A stretch of DNA of 64,000 nt from Massilia eurypsychrophila (GTDB lineage: Bacteria > Pseudomonadota > Gammaproteobacteria > Burkholderiales > Burkholderiaceae_D), in assembly GCF_002760655.1 (NCBI RefSeq), contig NZ_PDOC01000009.1, positions 124,001-188,000 of the forward strand. The letters run 5' to 3'. This document shows, one piece after another, positions 39,381-49,308 of the stretch. A program made the translations under genes and the position numbers. The stretch's first letter is position 1. Every line of letters begins with the position of its first letter. A model generated the notes under the pieces. That model made no database searches and was not told where the DNA came from. It saw nothing but the letters and a program-made list of their open reading frames with translations.

Positions 39381-41825
39381 ATGCGCAAAAGCCTCCCCCT
39401 CGTTCCGCTCGCTCTGTCGCTGATCGCCGCAGTGCCGGCCTACGCCCAGTACCAATTGCCGCCGGCGCCGCTGCAGGCGATCGTCGATGCGCCGCGCTCG
39501 CCGGGCCTTGGCCTGTCGCCGAAGCGCAACCTGGCAACCATGATCGGCACCCCGGCGCTGCCGTCGATCGTCGAAGTGGCGCAGCCCGAACTGAAGCTGG
39601 CCGGCCTGCGCATCAATCCGCGCACCTATTCGCCAAGCCGCTTCAGTTTCGGCACCGACCTGTCGCTGCTCGATATCCGCACCCAGGCCGAAATGAAGGT
39701 CACCGGCCTGCCGAAGACCTTGCGCCTGGCCGATACCGCCTGGTCGCCCGACCAGCGCTATCTCGCCTTCACCCACGTCTCCTACGCCGACAAGGCCGGC
39801 GACTCGAAAGTCGAACTGTGGCTGGTCGACATCACCACGCGCGTGGCGAAACGCCTGACCACCCAGCCGCTGTCGTATGTCGCCGGCTCCGGCTTTAGCT
39901 GGCTGCCAGATTCGAGCGGCCTGCTCGTCACGATGAAGCCGGCGGCGCTGGGCAAGGCGCCGGTCGCAACCGGCATCCCGGGCGGCCCGGCCACGCAGGA
40001 CAGCGGCCAAAGCACCGGCGCGCGCCAGCTGCGCACCTACCAGGACCTGCTGAAAAACGAAGAAGACGCCAGACTGTTCGAACACTACGCGACGGTGCAG
40101 CTGGCGCTGGTGGACGTGGCCGGCAAGACGCGCCTGGTCGGCACCCCTGACCTGTTCACCGGCGCGCGCGTTTCGCCGAACGGCAAATACATCCTGTCGC
40201 AAGCGATGCAGCGTCCCTTCTCGTACGTCGTGCCGGCGTCCGCATTCGCCAGTCGCGTCGACGTGCGCGACCTGACCGGCAAGGCCGTGCACCTGGTGGC
40301 CAACAAGCCGCTCGAAGAAGGCCTGCCGCCGGGGAACGACGCCGTGTCGTCCGGCGTGCGCGCTGTCAGCTGGCGCGTCGATGCGCCGGCCACGCTGGTG
40401 TGGGCCGAAGCCCAGGACGGCGGCGACCCGGCCAGGACCGCCGAGATCCGCGACGTCGTCTACAGCCAGGCGGCGCCGTTCGCCGACAAGCCGGCCGTGC
40501 TGGCCAGGCTGGGTTCCCGTTTCGGCGGCATCCAGTGGGGCCGCGGCGACGTGGCGCTGATCAGCGAGCGCTGGTACAAGACGCGCGCCGTCAAGACGTG
40601 GCGCATCGCGCCCGACCGGCCGGCCACCGCCCCCGACCTGCTGTTCGCCTATTCCGGCGAAGACCGCTACAACGATCCGGGCCGCCCGGTCATGCAGCCT
40701 GACGCCGCCGGACTTCCGCGCCTGCTGATCGCCGCCGATTCGACCATCCTGCTCGACGGCGCCGGCGCTTCGAACGAAGGCGATCGCCCCTTCCTCGACC
40801 GTTACAGCCTGGTTACCAAGAAGAAGGAGCGCCTGTTCCAGAGTACCGCGCCTTACTACGAGAACGTGGCGGCGGTCCTGAGCGACGACGGCACGCGCTT
40901 GCTGACCACGCGCGAGTCGCCGACCGAGCGTGCCAACTACTACGTGCGCGACCTGGCCAAGCCGGCCGCGGCGCAGCTGACCGCGCTGACCCGCTTCGCC
41001 CATCCGACCCCTCAGCTCAAGGACGTGCAGAAGGAGCAGATCCGCTACAAGCGCGCCGACGGCGTCGACCTGACGGCGACGCTGCTGCTGCCGCCGAACT
41101 ACGAGCCGAAACGCGACGGCCCGCTGCCGATGATCATGTGGGCCTATCCGGCCGAGTTCAAGAGCGCCAGCGCGGCCAGCCAGACCACCGGTTCGCCATA
41201 CCGCTTCAACGCGGTCAGCTACTGGGGCCCGGCGGCGTTCCTGGCGATGGGCTACGCGGTGCTCGATAATCCGTCGATGCCGATCGTCGGCGCCGGCACG
41301 GCAGAACCGAACGACACCTACCTGCCGCAGCTGATCGCCAACGCCGAAGCGGCCGTCAACGAAGTGGTGCGGCGCGGCGTGGCCGAACGCCACCGCATCG
41401 CCATCGGCGGCCACTCCTATGGCGCTTTCATGACCGGCAACCTGCTGGCGCACACACGCCTGTTCCGCGCCGGTATCGCGCGCAGCGGTGCCTACAACCG
41501 CACGCTCACGCCATTCGGCTTCCAGTCGGAAGAGCGGCCGTTCTGGAAGGCGCAGGAGGTCTACCACACGATGTCGCCATTTAATAACGCCGACAAGATC
41601 AAGGACGCGATGCTGATGATCCACGGCGAGCAGGATAACAACTCGGGCACCTTCCCGATCCAGAGCGAGCGCATGTTCCAGGCGATCAAAGGCATGGGCG
41701 GCACCGCGCGCCTGGTAATGCTGCCGAACGAGAGCCACGCCTACCGCGCCCGCGAATCGATCATGCACATGCTGTTCGAAACGAACAGCTGGCTCGAAAA
41801 GTACGTCAAGAACGCGAAACCTTAA
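39381..41825 (+). CDS. Secreted S9-family peptidase (prolyl oligopeptidase family, S9D/glutamyl endopeptidase-like)
   Basis: 814 residues. The signal peptide is KSLPLVPLALSLIAAVPAYA. A long beta-propeller-like N-terminal domain carries WSPDQRYLAFTHVSYADKAG and similar blades. The alpha/beta hydrolase domain (about 560-814) has the catalytic triad S679 in GGHSYG, D752 in HGEQDN and H786 in ESHAY. Spacing and length fit the S9D group. It would cleave peptides in the periplasm or outside the cell. The start is the ATG at 39381 directly before the signal peptide. Two hairpins, the second with a T-run, follow the stop. Confidence 0.92.
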   Translation: MRKSLPLVPLALSLIAAVPAYAQYQLPPAPLQAIVDAPRSPGLGLSPKRNLATMIGTPALPSIVEVAQPELKLAGLRINPRTYSPSRFSFGTDLSLLDIRTQAEMKVTGLPKTLRLADTAWSPDQRYLAFTHVSYADKAGDSKVELWLVDITTRVAKRLTTQPLSYVAGSGFSWLPDSSGLLVTMKPAALGKAPVATGIPGGPATQDSGQSTGARQLRTYQDLLKNEEDARLFEHYATVQLALVDVAGKTRLVGTPDLFTGARVSPNGKYILSQAMQRPFSYVVPASAFASRVDVRDLTGKAVHLVANKPLEEGLPPGNDAVSSGVRAVSWRVDAPATLVWAEAQDGGDPARTAEIRDVVYSQAAPFADKPAVLARLGSRFGGIQWGRGDVALISERWYKTRAVKTWRIAPDRPATAPDLLFAYSGEDRYNDPGRPVMQPDAAGLPRLLIAADSTILLDGAGASNEGDRPFLDRYSLVTKKKERLFQSTAPYYENVAAVLSDDGTRLLTTRESPTERANYYVRDLAKPAAAQLTALTRFAHPTPQLKDVQKEQIRYKRADGVDLTATLLLPPNYEPKRDGPLPMIMWAYPAEFKSASAASQTTGSPYRFNAVSYWGPAAFLAMGYAVLDNPSMPIVGAGTAEPNDTYLPQLIANAEAAVNEVVRRGVAERHRIAIGGHSYGAFMTGNLLAHTRLFRAGIARSGAYNRTLTPFGFQSEERPFWKAQEVYHTMSPFNNADKIKDAMLMIHGEQDNNSGTFPIQSERMFQAIKGMGGTARLVMLPNESHAYRARESIMHMLFETNSWLEKYVKNAKP

Positions 41826-41834
41826 GCGTTTTTT

Positions 41835-41857
41835 GGGGTCTGACCATAGGTCAGACC
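41835..41857 (+). repeat. Hairpin with GGTCTGACC arms, variant of the dispersed repeat
   Basis: GGTCTGACC (41837-41845) and GGTCAGACC (41849-41857) form a perfect 9-bp stem with a 3-base loop, 10 bases after the peptidase stop, preceded by GG. The sequence is the GGTCTGAC core of the repeat family at 28725 and 59868. No T-run follows. Confidence 0.6.
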
Positions 41858-41871
41858 TGCTCTTTACGAAG

Positions 41872-41907
41872 ACGTCATCCTGGCGAAGCGAGGATGACGT
41901 TTTTTTT
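41872..41907 (+). terminator. Rho-independent terminator made from a GTCATCC-family palindrome
   Basis: ACGTCATCCT (41872-41881) pairs perfectly with AGGATGACGT (41891-41900) and is followed by T to 41907. It ends the S9 peptidase transcript. The stem is the same palindrome family as 19501-19536 and 31841-31865. Confidence 0.85.
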
Positions 41908-42019
41908 GGGCGGAAGGTTTAGCTGGCGATTGCCGCTGCGATCAGAACCTGGCCGTGCCGGACGCGACGTGCCGGGCGAATGTGGTAACTTCGACACTCC
42001 ACCTTCAGGAGTGACCGCC

Positions 42020-42184
42020 ATGAATCAAGCTGCAATCCAGGCGCACCGCGCGCCCGATCCGGTACCGGCCGACGAGCCGACGCCCGAGCCGTTCGACAAT
42101 CCCCATCCACACCATCCGCCGACCCACCCGGACCACGGCGATGACGCGGTGCCCGATCCGAAGCCGTACGTGACGCTGCACTAG
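42020..42184 (+). CDS. Small proline/histidine-rich protein, 54 residues
   Basis: The ATG at 42020 follows CTTCAGGAGTGACCGCC with a good AGGAG. The product (MNQAAIQAHRAPDPVPADEP...) is rich in Pro, Asp and His (HPHHPPTHPDHGDD), suggesting disorder and possibly metal binding. No signal peptide is seen. I do not recognise a family. Its stop overlaps the stop of tamB on the other strand by 3 bases. Confidence 0.55.
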   Translation: MNQAAIQAHRAPDPVPADEPTPEPFDNPHPHHPPTHPDHGDDAVPDPKPYVTLH

Positions 42185-45100
42185 TCGAAGGCCCACGAAT
42201 AGAGCACGTCGAGCGCGGTATTGGTGCCGGTCTGGAATTGCAGCGTGATGCGCGGATTGAGCTTGTAGCGCAGCCGCACCAGGCTCGACGCCGTGGTGGC
42301 GCCCTGTTCGAAGCTCAGGTAGGCACGCGCGGAAATGCGCTTGCCGACCGTGACGACGGTGCTTTCCAATCCCTTGGCCTGCGACAGGCCCAGTTCGTCC
42401 ACGCCGAGCGAATTGGCCAGGCGCGACTGGAAGCCGCCGCCTTTGCCGCCACCGAGCAGGGCGCCGGCCGCGGCGCTCAGCACGCCGGCCTCGTTGCCGG
42501 ACGTGCCTTCCATGCCATGCCCGAGCACCAGCCATGACAGCTTTTCGCTGTCCGGCACCGATGGCGTCGACACCAGCTTGGCCACCGGCGACTGCGCGGT
42601 GCCGCGGATTTCGACGCCGGCTTCGACGTTGGTCTCCGACAGCATCTCGCCCTCGGGGCGCTTGCGCACTGCCAGGATGCTCAGCGCCGGATTGTCGTAC
42701 GGGCCGCTGAAGGTCAGCACGCCGCGGTCGATCGCCAGCTTTTGGCCGTAGGCGGCGTAGGTGCCGCTGACGACGCGGATGGTGCCGTTGGCGCGCGGCG
42801 TGCGCCCGCCGGCGGCGCGCAGGCGCACGACGCCGGCCAGCTCGGCGTCGACGCCCATGCCGCGCAGGCGGAACTCGTTGCCGAGGTCGGCCTCGAGGTC
42901 GACCGTCAGCGGCAGCGACGGCGCTTCCTTTTCCTTTGCGACAGTGCCGTTGCGCCCGCGGCCGATCACGACGACGTCTTCCGACATCGTCGGGCGGCCT
43001 TGCGGGGCCAGCTCGATCAGCGCGCGGTCGGCGCGCAGCTTGCCTTCGAGCGCAAACTTGCGGGCGTCGCGCGTGAGCGTGGTCTGGCCGGAGACGACCA
43101 GGATGCGGTCGGGGCGCGACAGCACTTCGAGCTTGTCGGCCACCAGCTTGAGGTTTATGCTCGCTTCGCCGCCGGCGAAGCGCACCGCGCCGTCGGCGAC
43201 GGCGCGGCCCTGGGCGCCGTCGAAGGCGAGGCGCTGCAGCACCAGCTGGTCGCCGGCCAGTTGCGCGCGCAGCTGGCCGTTGCGCAGCTTGACGCCCTGT
43301 TCGGCCCAGCGCAGCGCCAGGTTGTCGCCATTGACGCTGCCGTTCAGGCTCGGCGTGCCGACGGTGCCGGCGCCGGTCAGGTCGACCTTCAGGGTGCCAT
43401 CCATTTCCAGCGCCGGCTGGCCCGTGAGCGGCGCCAGCCAGGCGATCGATCCCATGTCGGCCTTGGCGCTGAGCGTCAGCGGGCTGGCGTTGCCGAGGCG
43501 CCCATCGATCATGCGGGCGGTGGCGTCGACGCGGGCACGGCCGGCGCGGGTGCCGTCCAGTTCGAGCTGCATGCGCAGCACACCGTCGGCGACGTCGGCG
43601 CGGGCGTCGAACTGGCGCAGGCCGAGCACCACCGGCACTTCGGCGCCGGCGACCAGGTCGCCCTTTTCGCGAAACACGTGCAGCATGCCCTTGAGCGCCG
43701 GCGCGGCGGCGGGCGCGGCGCCGGCCTGCATGTCGACGGCCCACTGGGCGCCGAGGGTCAGGTCGCCGGACAGGTTGTCGCGCATGCCTTGCGAGAACTG
43801 CGCCAGGTAGTTGAGCGGCACGCCGGTGGCGGCGCCCTTGCTGGTCCAGCGCGCGCCGGTCTTGTCGAGCGACTGCAAGGTGACGCTGCCCTCGGGCAGC
43901 TTGATGACGGCGTTCGACAGCGACACTTGCTGCGGGCTTGCCAGCCCCATCACGCCGGCGCCGGGCGCCACGGCCAGGCGCAGCGGCGCGGGCGCCTGCA
44001 GCGTGAGGGCGTAGCGGCCGCGGTTTTGCAAGGTGGCGACGGTGCCGTTCCAGGCGCCGGCGTTCCAGCCGCCGCGCACTTCGGCGAGGGCGTCGAAGTC
44101 TTCGCCGCGGGCGGCCAGGCGCAGGCCGTGGGCGCCGCGCGTGCCGCTGGTCTGCAATCGCGCGCTGGCGACGCGGAAGGTGCCGCTGGCGTAGTTGGTG
44201 ATCTCGACGTCGCTGACGAGCGGATCGGCGGCGCCCTGTCCGCTGCCGACGCTGGCGCTGGCGCGCAGCAGCTTGACCTGGTGCTTGCCGAGCAGGCGCA
44301 GGTTGTGGCCGTCGAGGGCGAGCGTCAGGCTCGGGGCGGCCATGCTGCCCGACAGCGTGCCGGCGCCTTTCAGCGCGCCGCCGAAATCGGGGCCGAGCAC
44401 GGCCAGCTGGGCGGCGTCGATGCGCCAATCGAGCTTGTCGCCGCCGGCGCCGAAGCTGCCCTTGGCGGCGACGACGTTGGGGCCGACGTGCAGGTCGATG
44501 TCGGCATTCGAGACGTGGCGCGCATCGGCGGCCAGTCTGGCGTGGCCCCACAGCGGCGCGTTCGACAGGGTCGACGGCTGCAGCGCGAGGTTGACGGCGC
44601 CGCGCCAGTCGGCGCCGGAGCGCCCGCTGGCATCGAAGGTGCCGTTGATACTGCCCGGTAAAAAGGCGCCGAAGGCGGCGGGATTGAAGCGCTGCGCGCT
44701 GCCGCTGGCCTTGGCCTCGACGACGCGCGCGCCGCCGGCCGCGCCGACGAGCCAGGCTTCGCCGCTGACGCGCAAGGTACCGTTGTCGGCCTTGCGCACC
44801 GCCGGCACCCAGCCGAGACCATTGGCGTCGACGACAAACGTGGTGCGCGGCGCGGCGACGGTGCCGGTGACGGCGCCGCTGGCCTTGACGGCGCCGTACA
44901 AGTCGCCGCGCGCGGCCGACAGGTCGCGCCCGTCGAGGGTCCACAGCAAACGCTCGCCGGGCGCGCCGAAGCTGCCGCGCAGGTCGACGGTGTTGCGGCC
45001 GAGGGCGACGGTGGCGGCGACGTTGCTGACGTGGGCGGCGTCGGCGTCGAACTTGCCCTTGCCGGACAAGGGCTGGTTGAACAGCCGGCTTGGCCGCAGC

Positions 45101-46632
45101 GCGAAGTCGGCCGCCACCTTCCAGGCCGGGGCGACGTGGCCGCTGGCGTTGATGGCGGCATTGATGTCGGCGGCCGGATAGTCGCCGAACGCGGCCGGGT
45201 TGAAGCGGGTGGCGTTGGCGTTGATCTTGAAGGCTTGCTCGCCGGTCAGGCTGGCGGTGCCGGCCAGGTCGACGCGGCCGGCGCCGGCGACCAGTTGCGC
45301 CTGCTCGATGGTAAGCAGGTTGTCGGCCAGGGTGGCGCGGGCGTCGAGCCGCATCCCGCTTTCGGCCAGCTTGGCGATGAGGATCTGCTGGTTGGCGGCG
45401 TTGGCGAGCTTGATGTCGCCGGCGATTTTGGTCGCCTTCATGCGGCTGTGCAGCTGCTTGAGATCGAGGCGGTCGGTGTGCAGCACGAATTCGGCGGTGC
45501 CCAGGCCGGTGTCTTCGATCGTGCGGGCGACCGCGCCGCTACCGGTAAATTTACCGGCCGCGCCGAAGTCGATCAGCACGTCGGACACGCGCAGTGTGGC
45601 CAGGTTGCCGGTGAGCGCGCCGCGCATCGCCCGCAGCGGCAGGCGCTGCTTGTCGATGGTGCCGGCCGGGCCCTTGTTGTCGATGCTGACCTTGCCGGCG
45701 ACGTCGCGGTTGGCGCCGATGGTAGCCGTCACGGCGAGGGTCAGGTCGGCGGTCGGCAGCGCCGGATTGAAAAAGCCCGGATCGATGCCGCGGCCGTTGA
45801 TGGTCATCGCGCGCAGCGGGATGTCGGCGAACGGCGCCAATGAGAATTTGGCGTCGCCGACGGCGGCGCCGGACTGGCCGGTGGCGGCCACTTCGGTGGC
45901 GTTCAGGTCGCCGCCGGCGCGCAGGTTCAGCTGCGCCGGCTTCTGGCCGGCCGCGACGCGCAACTGGGTCAGGCTGGCGGTGGCGTCGAGCTTGAACGGC
46001 CTGGCCGCGCCGATGCTGCCGCTGGCGCTGACCTGGCCGACCGGCGTAACGGCACTGCCGTCCTGCAGCACCCACTTGTTGCGGTCGCCCTGCAGCTTGA
46101 AGCGCACGTCGGACAGCACGCTGCCGGTGGTGGCGCCAAGGCCGATCATGGTGACCTTGGCCAGGCGCGCATTGTCGATCGCCAGCTGGAACGGCGGCGC
46201 CAGGCTGACCGGCATCTTGGCCGGCCCGCTGTCGCGCAAGGTCTGCATGGTCAGGCTGGCGACGTCCAGTTTGCTGATGGCGATACCTTTTGTGAGGTAC
46301 TGGAAGGGCGACCAGTCGATGTCGATATCGTTGCCGGTGATGAGCTGGTCGGGGCTGCGGAACACCACGTGCTTCAGGTGCATCGAGCCGTACAGCGAGC
46401 CGGTCACGCCGGTGATGACGATGGCGCCGCCGCTGGCCGACGACACCTTTTGCGCCAGGGTCTGCAGGGTCGATTCGCGCCCGCCGTACCAATAGCCGGC
46501 GGCCAGCAGCGCGGCGGTGACGGCAATTCCGATGGCGAGGCGGCGCGGCCAGCGGCGCGGGCGCACCGGCGGCAGCGCCTTGCCGACGCGGCGGGCAGCG
46601 GGAGCAGAAGCGGAGGTATCGGTATCGGCCAT
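42181..46632 (-). CDS. tamB: TamB-type translocation and assembly module protein (AsmA-like bridge)
   Basis: 1483 residues from the ATG at 46632; the frame stays open upstream but overlaps tamA. An N-terminal membrane anchor at about 31-50 (RRLAIGIAVTAALLAAGYWY) precedes more than 1000 residues of repeating beta-strand sequence. The conserved C-terminal TamB domain has LSWLVLGHGMEG and LSFEQGATTASSLVRLRYKL and ends YSWAFD. TamB spans the periplasm and works with TamA in outer-membrane protein assembly and probably phospholipid transport (family knowledge). The start codon shares one base with the tamA stop (TGATG), so translation is coupled. Confidence 0.93.
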   Translation of the reverse strand: MADTDTSASAPAARRVGKALPPVRPRRWPRRLAIGIAVTAALLAAGYWYGGRESTLQTLAQKVSSASGGAIVITGVTGSLYGSMHLKHVVFRSPDQLITGNDIDIDWSPFQYLTKGIAISKLDVASLTMQTLRDSGPAKMPVSLAPPFQLAIDNARLAKVTMIGLGATTGSVLSDVRFKLQGDRNKWVLQDGSAVTPVGQVSASGSIGAARPFKLDATASLTQLRVAAGQKPAQLNLRAGGDLNATEVAATGQSGAAVGDAKFSLAPFADIPLRAMTINGRGIDPGFFNPALPTADLTLAVTATIGANRDVAGKVSIDNKGPAGTIDKQRLPLRAMRGALTGNLATLRVSDVLIDFGAAGKFTGSGAVARTIEDTGLGTAEFVLHTDRLDLKQLHSRMKATKIAGDIKLANAANQQILIAKLAESGMRLDARATLADNLLTIEQAQLVAGAGRVDLAGTASLTGEQAFKINANATRFNPAAFGDYPAADINAAINASGHVAPAWKVAADFALRPSRLFNQPLSGKGKFDADAAHVSNVAATVALGRNTVDLRGSFGAPGERLLWTLDGRDLSAARGDLYGAVKASGAVTGTVAAPRTTFVVDANGLGWVPAVRKADNGTLRVSGEAWLVGAAGGARVVEAKASGSAQRFNPAAFGAFLPGSINGTFDASGRSGADWRGAVNLALQPSTLSNAPLWGHARLAADARHVSNADIDLHVGPNVVAAKGSFGAGGDKLDWRIDAAQLAVLGPDFGGALKGAGTLSGSMAAPSLTLALDGHNLRLLGKHQVKLLRASASVGSGQGAADPLVSDVEITNYASGTFRVASARLQTSGTRGAHGLRLAARGEDFDALAEVRGGWNAGAWNGTVATLQNRGRYALTLQAPAPLRLAVAPGAGVMGLASPQQVSLSNAVIKLPEGSVTLQSLDKTGARWTSKGAATGVPLNYLAQFSQGMRDNLSGDLTLGAQWAVDMQAGAAPAAAPALKGMLHVFREKGDLVAGAEVPVVLGLRQFDARADVADGVLRMQLELDGTRAGRARVDATARMIDGRLGNASPLTLSAKADMGSIAWLAPLTGQPALEMDGTLKVDLTGAGTVGTPSLNGSVNGDNLALRWAEQGVKLRNGQLRAQLAGDQLVLQRLAFDGAQGRAVADGAVRFAGGEASINLKLVADKLEVLSRPDRILVVSGQTTLTRDARKFALEGKLRADRALIELAPQGRPTMSEDVVVIGRGRNGTVAKEKEAPSLPLTVDLEADLGNEFRLRGMGVDAELAGVVRLRAAGGRTPRANGTIRVVSGTYAAYGQKLAIDRGVLTFSGPYDNPALSILAVRKRPEGEMLSETNVEAGVEIRGTAQSPVAKLVSTPSVPDSEKLSWLVLGHGMEGTSGNEAGVLSAAAGALLGGGKGGGFQSRLANSLGVDELGLSQAKGLESTVVTVGKRISARAYLSFEQGATTASSLVRLRYKLNPRITLQFQTGTNTALDVLYSWAFD

Positions 46633-48488
46633 CAGAACGTGAATCCAAGTGAGAAGTGCAGGCGCGCTTTTTTGACCGCGTGGCCGTAGGCGAGATCGAC
46701 GTTGATCGGGCCGACCGGGCTGCGCCAGCGCGCGCCGATGCCGTAGCCGGATTTGGGATGCAGCTCGCTGAACTTGTCGGCGGCGTTGCCGGCGTCGTAG
46801 AACACGGCCACGCCCCATGGCGGCTTGAACCAGTACTGGTACTCGGCGCTGCCGGTCAGCAGGTAGCGGCCGGGAACGATGGCGGTGCCTTCGACGACGC
46901 CCAGCTCCTGGTAAGCGTAGCCGCGCACCGACTGGTCGCCGCCGGCGCGGAACAGGAAGGTGCTCGGCACGCCGGCCTTTTGCCTGGAGGCGACGGCGCC
47001 GGCTTCGGCGCGCACAATCAGGGTGGCATTCGAACCCATCGGCCGGTAGTTGACGAAGCGCGTCGAGGCGCGCACGAAGCGCTCGTCGGTGAGCACCGGC
47101 AGCAGCGCGCCGCCGATCTGCGCGTTGATGACGTAGCCGGTGGTCGGCACCAGCAGGTTGTCGAGCGCGCGTTTGGTGATGCTGTAAGTGAGCGGCACGC
47201 TTTTGCTGCTGCTGCTGCTTCTGGCCTGGCCGTCGACGCTGCGCTGCTCGGTCAGCGCCTCGAGCGTCAGGCTGCGCTCGAGCAGCGGCGAGCCCCACGC
47301 GCGGCGCGCGGCGATGGTGGTGACGTTGGTGCGCTCGCCGCGCAGGTCATTGCGCTCGAAACCGGCGCCGATGCTGTCGTTGTAGCCTTTCGGCGTGGTC
47401 GGGAAGTAGAAGTCGGCGCGCGCGGTCTGGCGCAAGGTCTCGAAAATGAGGTTGCTCTTCATGCGCAGGCCGAACACCGACAGGTCGTCGTACGCAAGCT
47501 GGGCGCGGTTGCCGGTGTTGGTCGAATAACCGAGACCGGCCGACACGTTCTTCTGCTTGTTTTCGGTGACGCGCACCAGCACCGGCGTGCTGACCGGACC
47601 GGCGACCGGTTTGCGCGCGGCGCGCTGTTCGTCGGTCAGCGTCTCGATGCTCTCGTCGAGCAGCGCGCTCATGTCGGCGCTCACTTCGACGCCGCTGAAG
47701 TAGCCGGTGTCCTGCAGGCGCGCCTGGAAGGCCTGCAGCACCGTCTCGTCGTAGACGTCGCCCGGCTTGATCTGGTTGAGGTTGTTGATGATGGTCGGCG
47801 GGTAGCGCTTCAGGCCTTCGATGCGCAGGCCGTCGAAACGCACTTCGGGGCCGCTGTCGAGCACCACCTTGAGCAGCGCGCGCAGCACGTCGGGGTCGAC
47901 CGTGGCTTGCGACTCGACCAGCTGGGCGCGCGGATAGCGCACCCGCATCACCTGGCGCAGCAGGTCGCGCTTGGCCACTTCCCAGTCGGCCTGGCGGAAA
48001 CGGCGCCCGACCGGCAGGGCCCACTGGTTGCGCAGCGCGTCGGCGTCGAGCCTGGCGCCGCCCGGGGTCAACGGCTCGAAGCCCTGCAGCACCAGGTCGA
48101 CGTCGCCGACCACTACCGGCGGGCCGGGATCGACCATCACCACCGCCTCGAGCGGCGCGCGCTCGAGGTCGAGGCTGGCCGTGACTTTCGGCGAATAGTA
48201 GCCTTCGGTGGCGACCAGCGTTTTTACCTGTTCCGGCGTGTTCTTGACGAGGCGCTGCAGCTGGTCGCGGTCGAGGCGGGGGTCGCCGCGCCAGCGCACC
48301 AGGTCGAGGTTTTCCTCGAGCAGTTCGTTAAGCGGGCGGGGCGCTTCGATGCGGACGGTGTAGCTGACGCCCTGGGCGTAGGCCGCCGTGGTGGCCAGCA
48401 TCGTGAACACGGCCAACCCGATCTGTGCCAAAATTCGTGGTCGCCGCGGCGCTCGTGCGGAACTGTCGTCAGGTAGTGCAAGAAACAT
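46632..48488 (-). CDS. tamA: TamA-type outer-membrane assembly factor (Omp85 family)
   Basis: 618 residues. A signal peptide with a long n-region ([20 protein letters not shown]) precedes three POTRA-like domains at about 45-300 and a C-terminal 16-strand Omp85 barrel. The barrel carries the conserved loop [18 protein letters not shown] and ends in HFSLGFTF with a terminal Phe. It inserts autotransporters and other proteins into the outer membrane with TamB, which is encoded immediately downstream. It is transcribed divergently from queC across an 84-base gap. Confidence 0.93.
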   Translation of the reverse strand: MFLALPDDSSARAPRRPRILAQIGLAVFTMLATTAAYAQGVSYTVRIEAPRPLNELLEENLDLVRWRGDPRLDRDQLQRLVKNTPEQVKTLVATEGYYSPKVTASLDLERAPLEAVVMVDPGPPVVVGDVDLVLQGFEPLTPGGARLDADALRNQWALPVGRRFRQADWEVAKRDLLRQVMRVRYPRAQLVESQATVDPDVLRALLKVVLDSGPEVRFDGLRIEGLKRYPPTIINNLNQIKPGDVYDETVLQAFQARLQDTGYFSGVEVSADMSALLDESIETLTDEQRAARKPVAGPVSTPVLVRVTENKQKNVSAGLGYSTNTGNRAQLAYDDLSVFGLRMKSNLIFETLRQTARADFYFPTTPKGYNDSIGAGFERNDLRGERTNVTTIAARRAWGSPLLERSLTLEALTEQRSVDGQARSSSSSKSVPLTYSITKRALDNLLVPTTGYVINAQIGGALLPVLTDERFVRASTRFVNYRPMGSNATLIVRAEAGAVASRQKAGVPSTFLFRAGGDQSVRGYAYQELGVVEGTAIVPGRYLLTGSAEYQYWFKPPWGVAVFYDAGNAADKFSELHPKSGYGIGARWRSPVGPINVDLAYGHAVKKARLHFSLGFTF

Positions 48489-48572
48489 GTGGCTCCATTC
48501 GGGAAAATGCTGAGTGCATCTTACCGGATCGCCGAAAATGATGGCGAACGCCTAAACACTGGAAACTTACCC

Positions 48573-49289
48573 ATGCTTCAACCCGATACCGCCCTGGTCC
48601 TGTTTAGCGGAGGACAGGATTCCACCACGTGCCTGGCATGGGCGCTGGAGCGCTACGCGCGGGTCGAGACAATCGGTTTCGACTATGGCCAGCGCCATGC
48701 GATCGAACTGACGGTGCGCCCGGCCGTGCTGGCCGGGGTGCGCGCGATCAAGCCCGAATGGGATGCCCGGCTGGGCGAGGACCACATGGTCGACCTGTCG
48801 GTGATCGGGCGCATTTCCGACACCGCGCTGACGAGCAACGTTGAAATCGCGATGCAGGAAAACGGCTTGCCGAACACCTTTGTGCCGGGACGCAATCTGC
48901 TGTTCATGACGGTGGCGGCGACGCTGGCTTACCGGCGCGGCCTGAACGTGCTGGTCGGCGGCATGTGCGAGACCGATTTCTCCGGCTACCCGGATTGCCG
49001 CGACGATACGATGAAGGCGCTGCAAGTGGCGCTGAACCTCGGCATGGCCACCCGCGTCAAGCTCGAAACGCCGCTGATGTGGATCGACAAGAAACAGACG
49101 TGGCAGCTGGCGCAGGCGGCCGGCGGCATGGCGCTCGTCGACCTGATCCGCGAGCAGACGCACACCTGCTACCTCGGCGAGCGCGGCACGCTGCGCGCGT
49201 GGGGTTATGGCTGCGGCACCTGCCCGGCGTGCGAATTGCGCGCGCGCGGCTATGCGCAGTTCGCCGCCGAAGGGGCGAGCGCCAGTTAA
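48573..49289 (+). CDS. queC: 7-cyano-7-deazaguanine synthase
   Basis: 238 residues from the ATG at 48573 ([19 protein letters not shown]); an upstream open extension is not needed. The PP-loop SGGQDSTT binds [19 protein letters not shown] and the C-terminal Zn site built from C-(x)[11 protein letters not shown] are diagnostic. It converts 7-carboxy-7-deazaguanine to preQ0 in queuosine synthesis. No other que gene is adjacent, and I see no preQ1-riboswitch-like element in the 84-base leader. Confidence 0.96.
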   Translation: MLQPDTALVLFSGGQDSTTCLAWALERYARVETIGFDYGQRHAIELTVRPAVLAGVRAIKPEWDARLGEDHMVDLSVIGRISDTALTSNVEIAMQENGLPNTFVPGRNLLFMTVAATLAYRRGLNVLVGGMCETDFSGYPDCRDDTMKALQVALNLGMATRVKLETPLMWIDKKQTWQLAQAAGGMALVDLIREQTHTCYLGERGTLRAWGYGCGTCPACELRARGYAQFAAEGASAS

Positions 49290-49308
49290 CCAGCGGCGCC
49301 GGCGGGCA

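Noticed and set aside
38736-41768. A 1010-residue minus-strand frame running through the S9 peptidase gene
   Set aside because: Only the last 169 residues (from the ATG at 39245) look like a protein; the rest is antisense to a peptidase with an intact catalytic triad.
46656-48476. Long plus-strand frame opposite tamA
   Set aside because: TamA on the minus strand has POTRA and barrel signatures; the plus-strand frame has typical shadow composition.
48489-48572. preQ1 riboswitch before queC
   Set aside because: The leader is only 84 bases and shows no C-rich/A-rich pseudoknot pattern that I could recognise.
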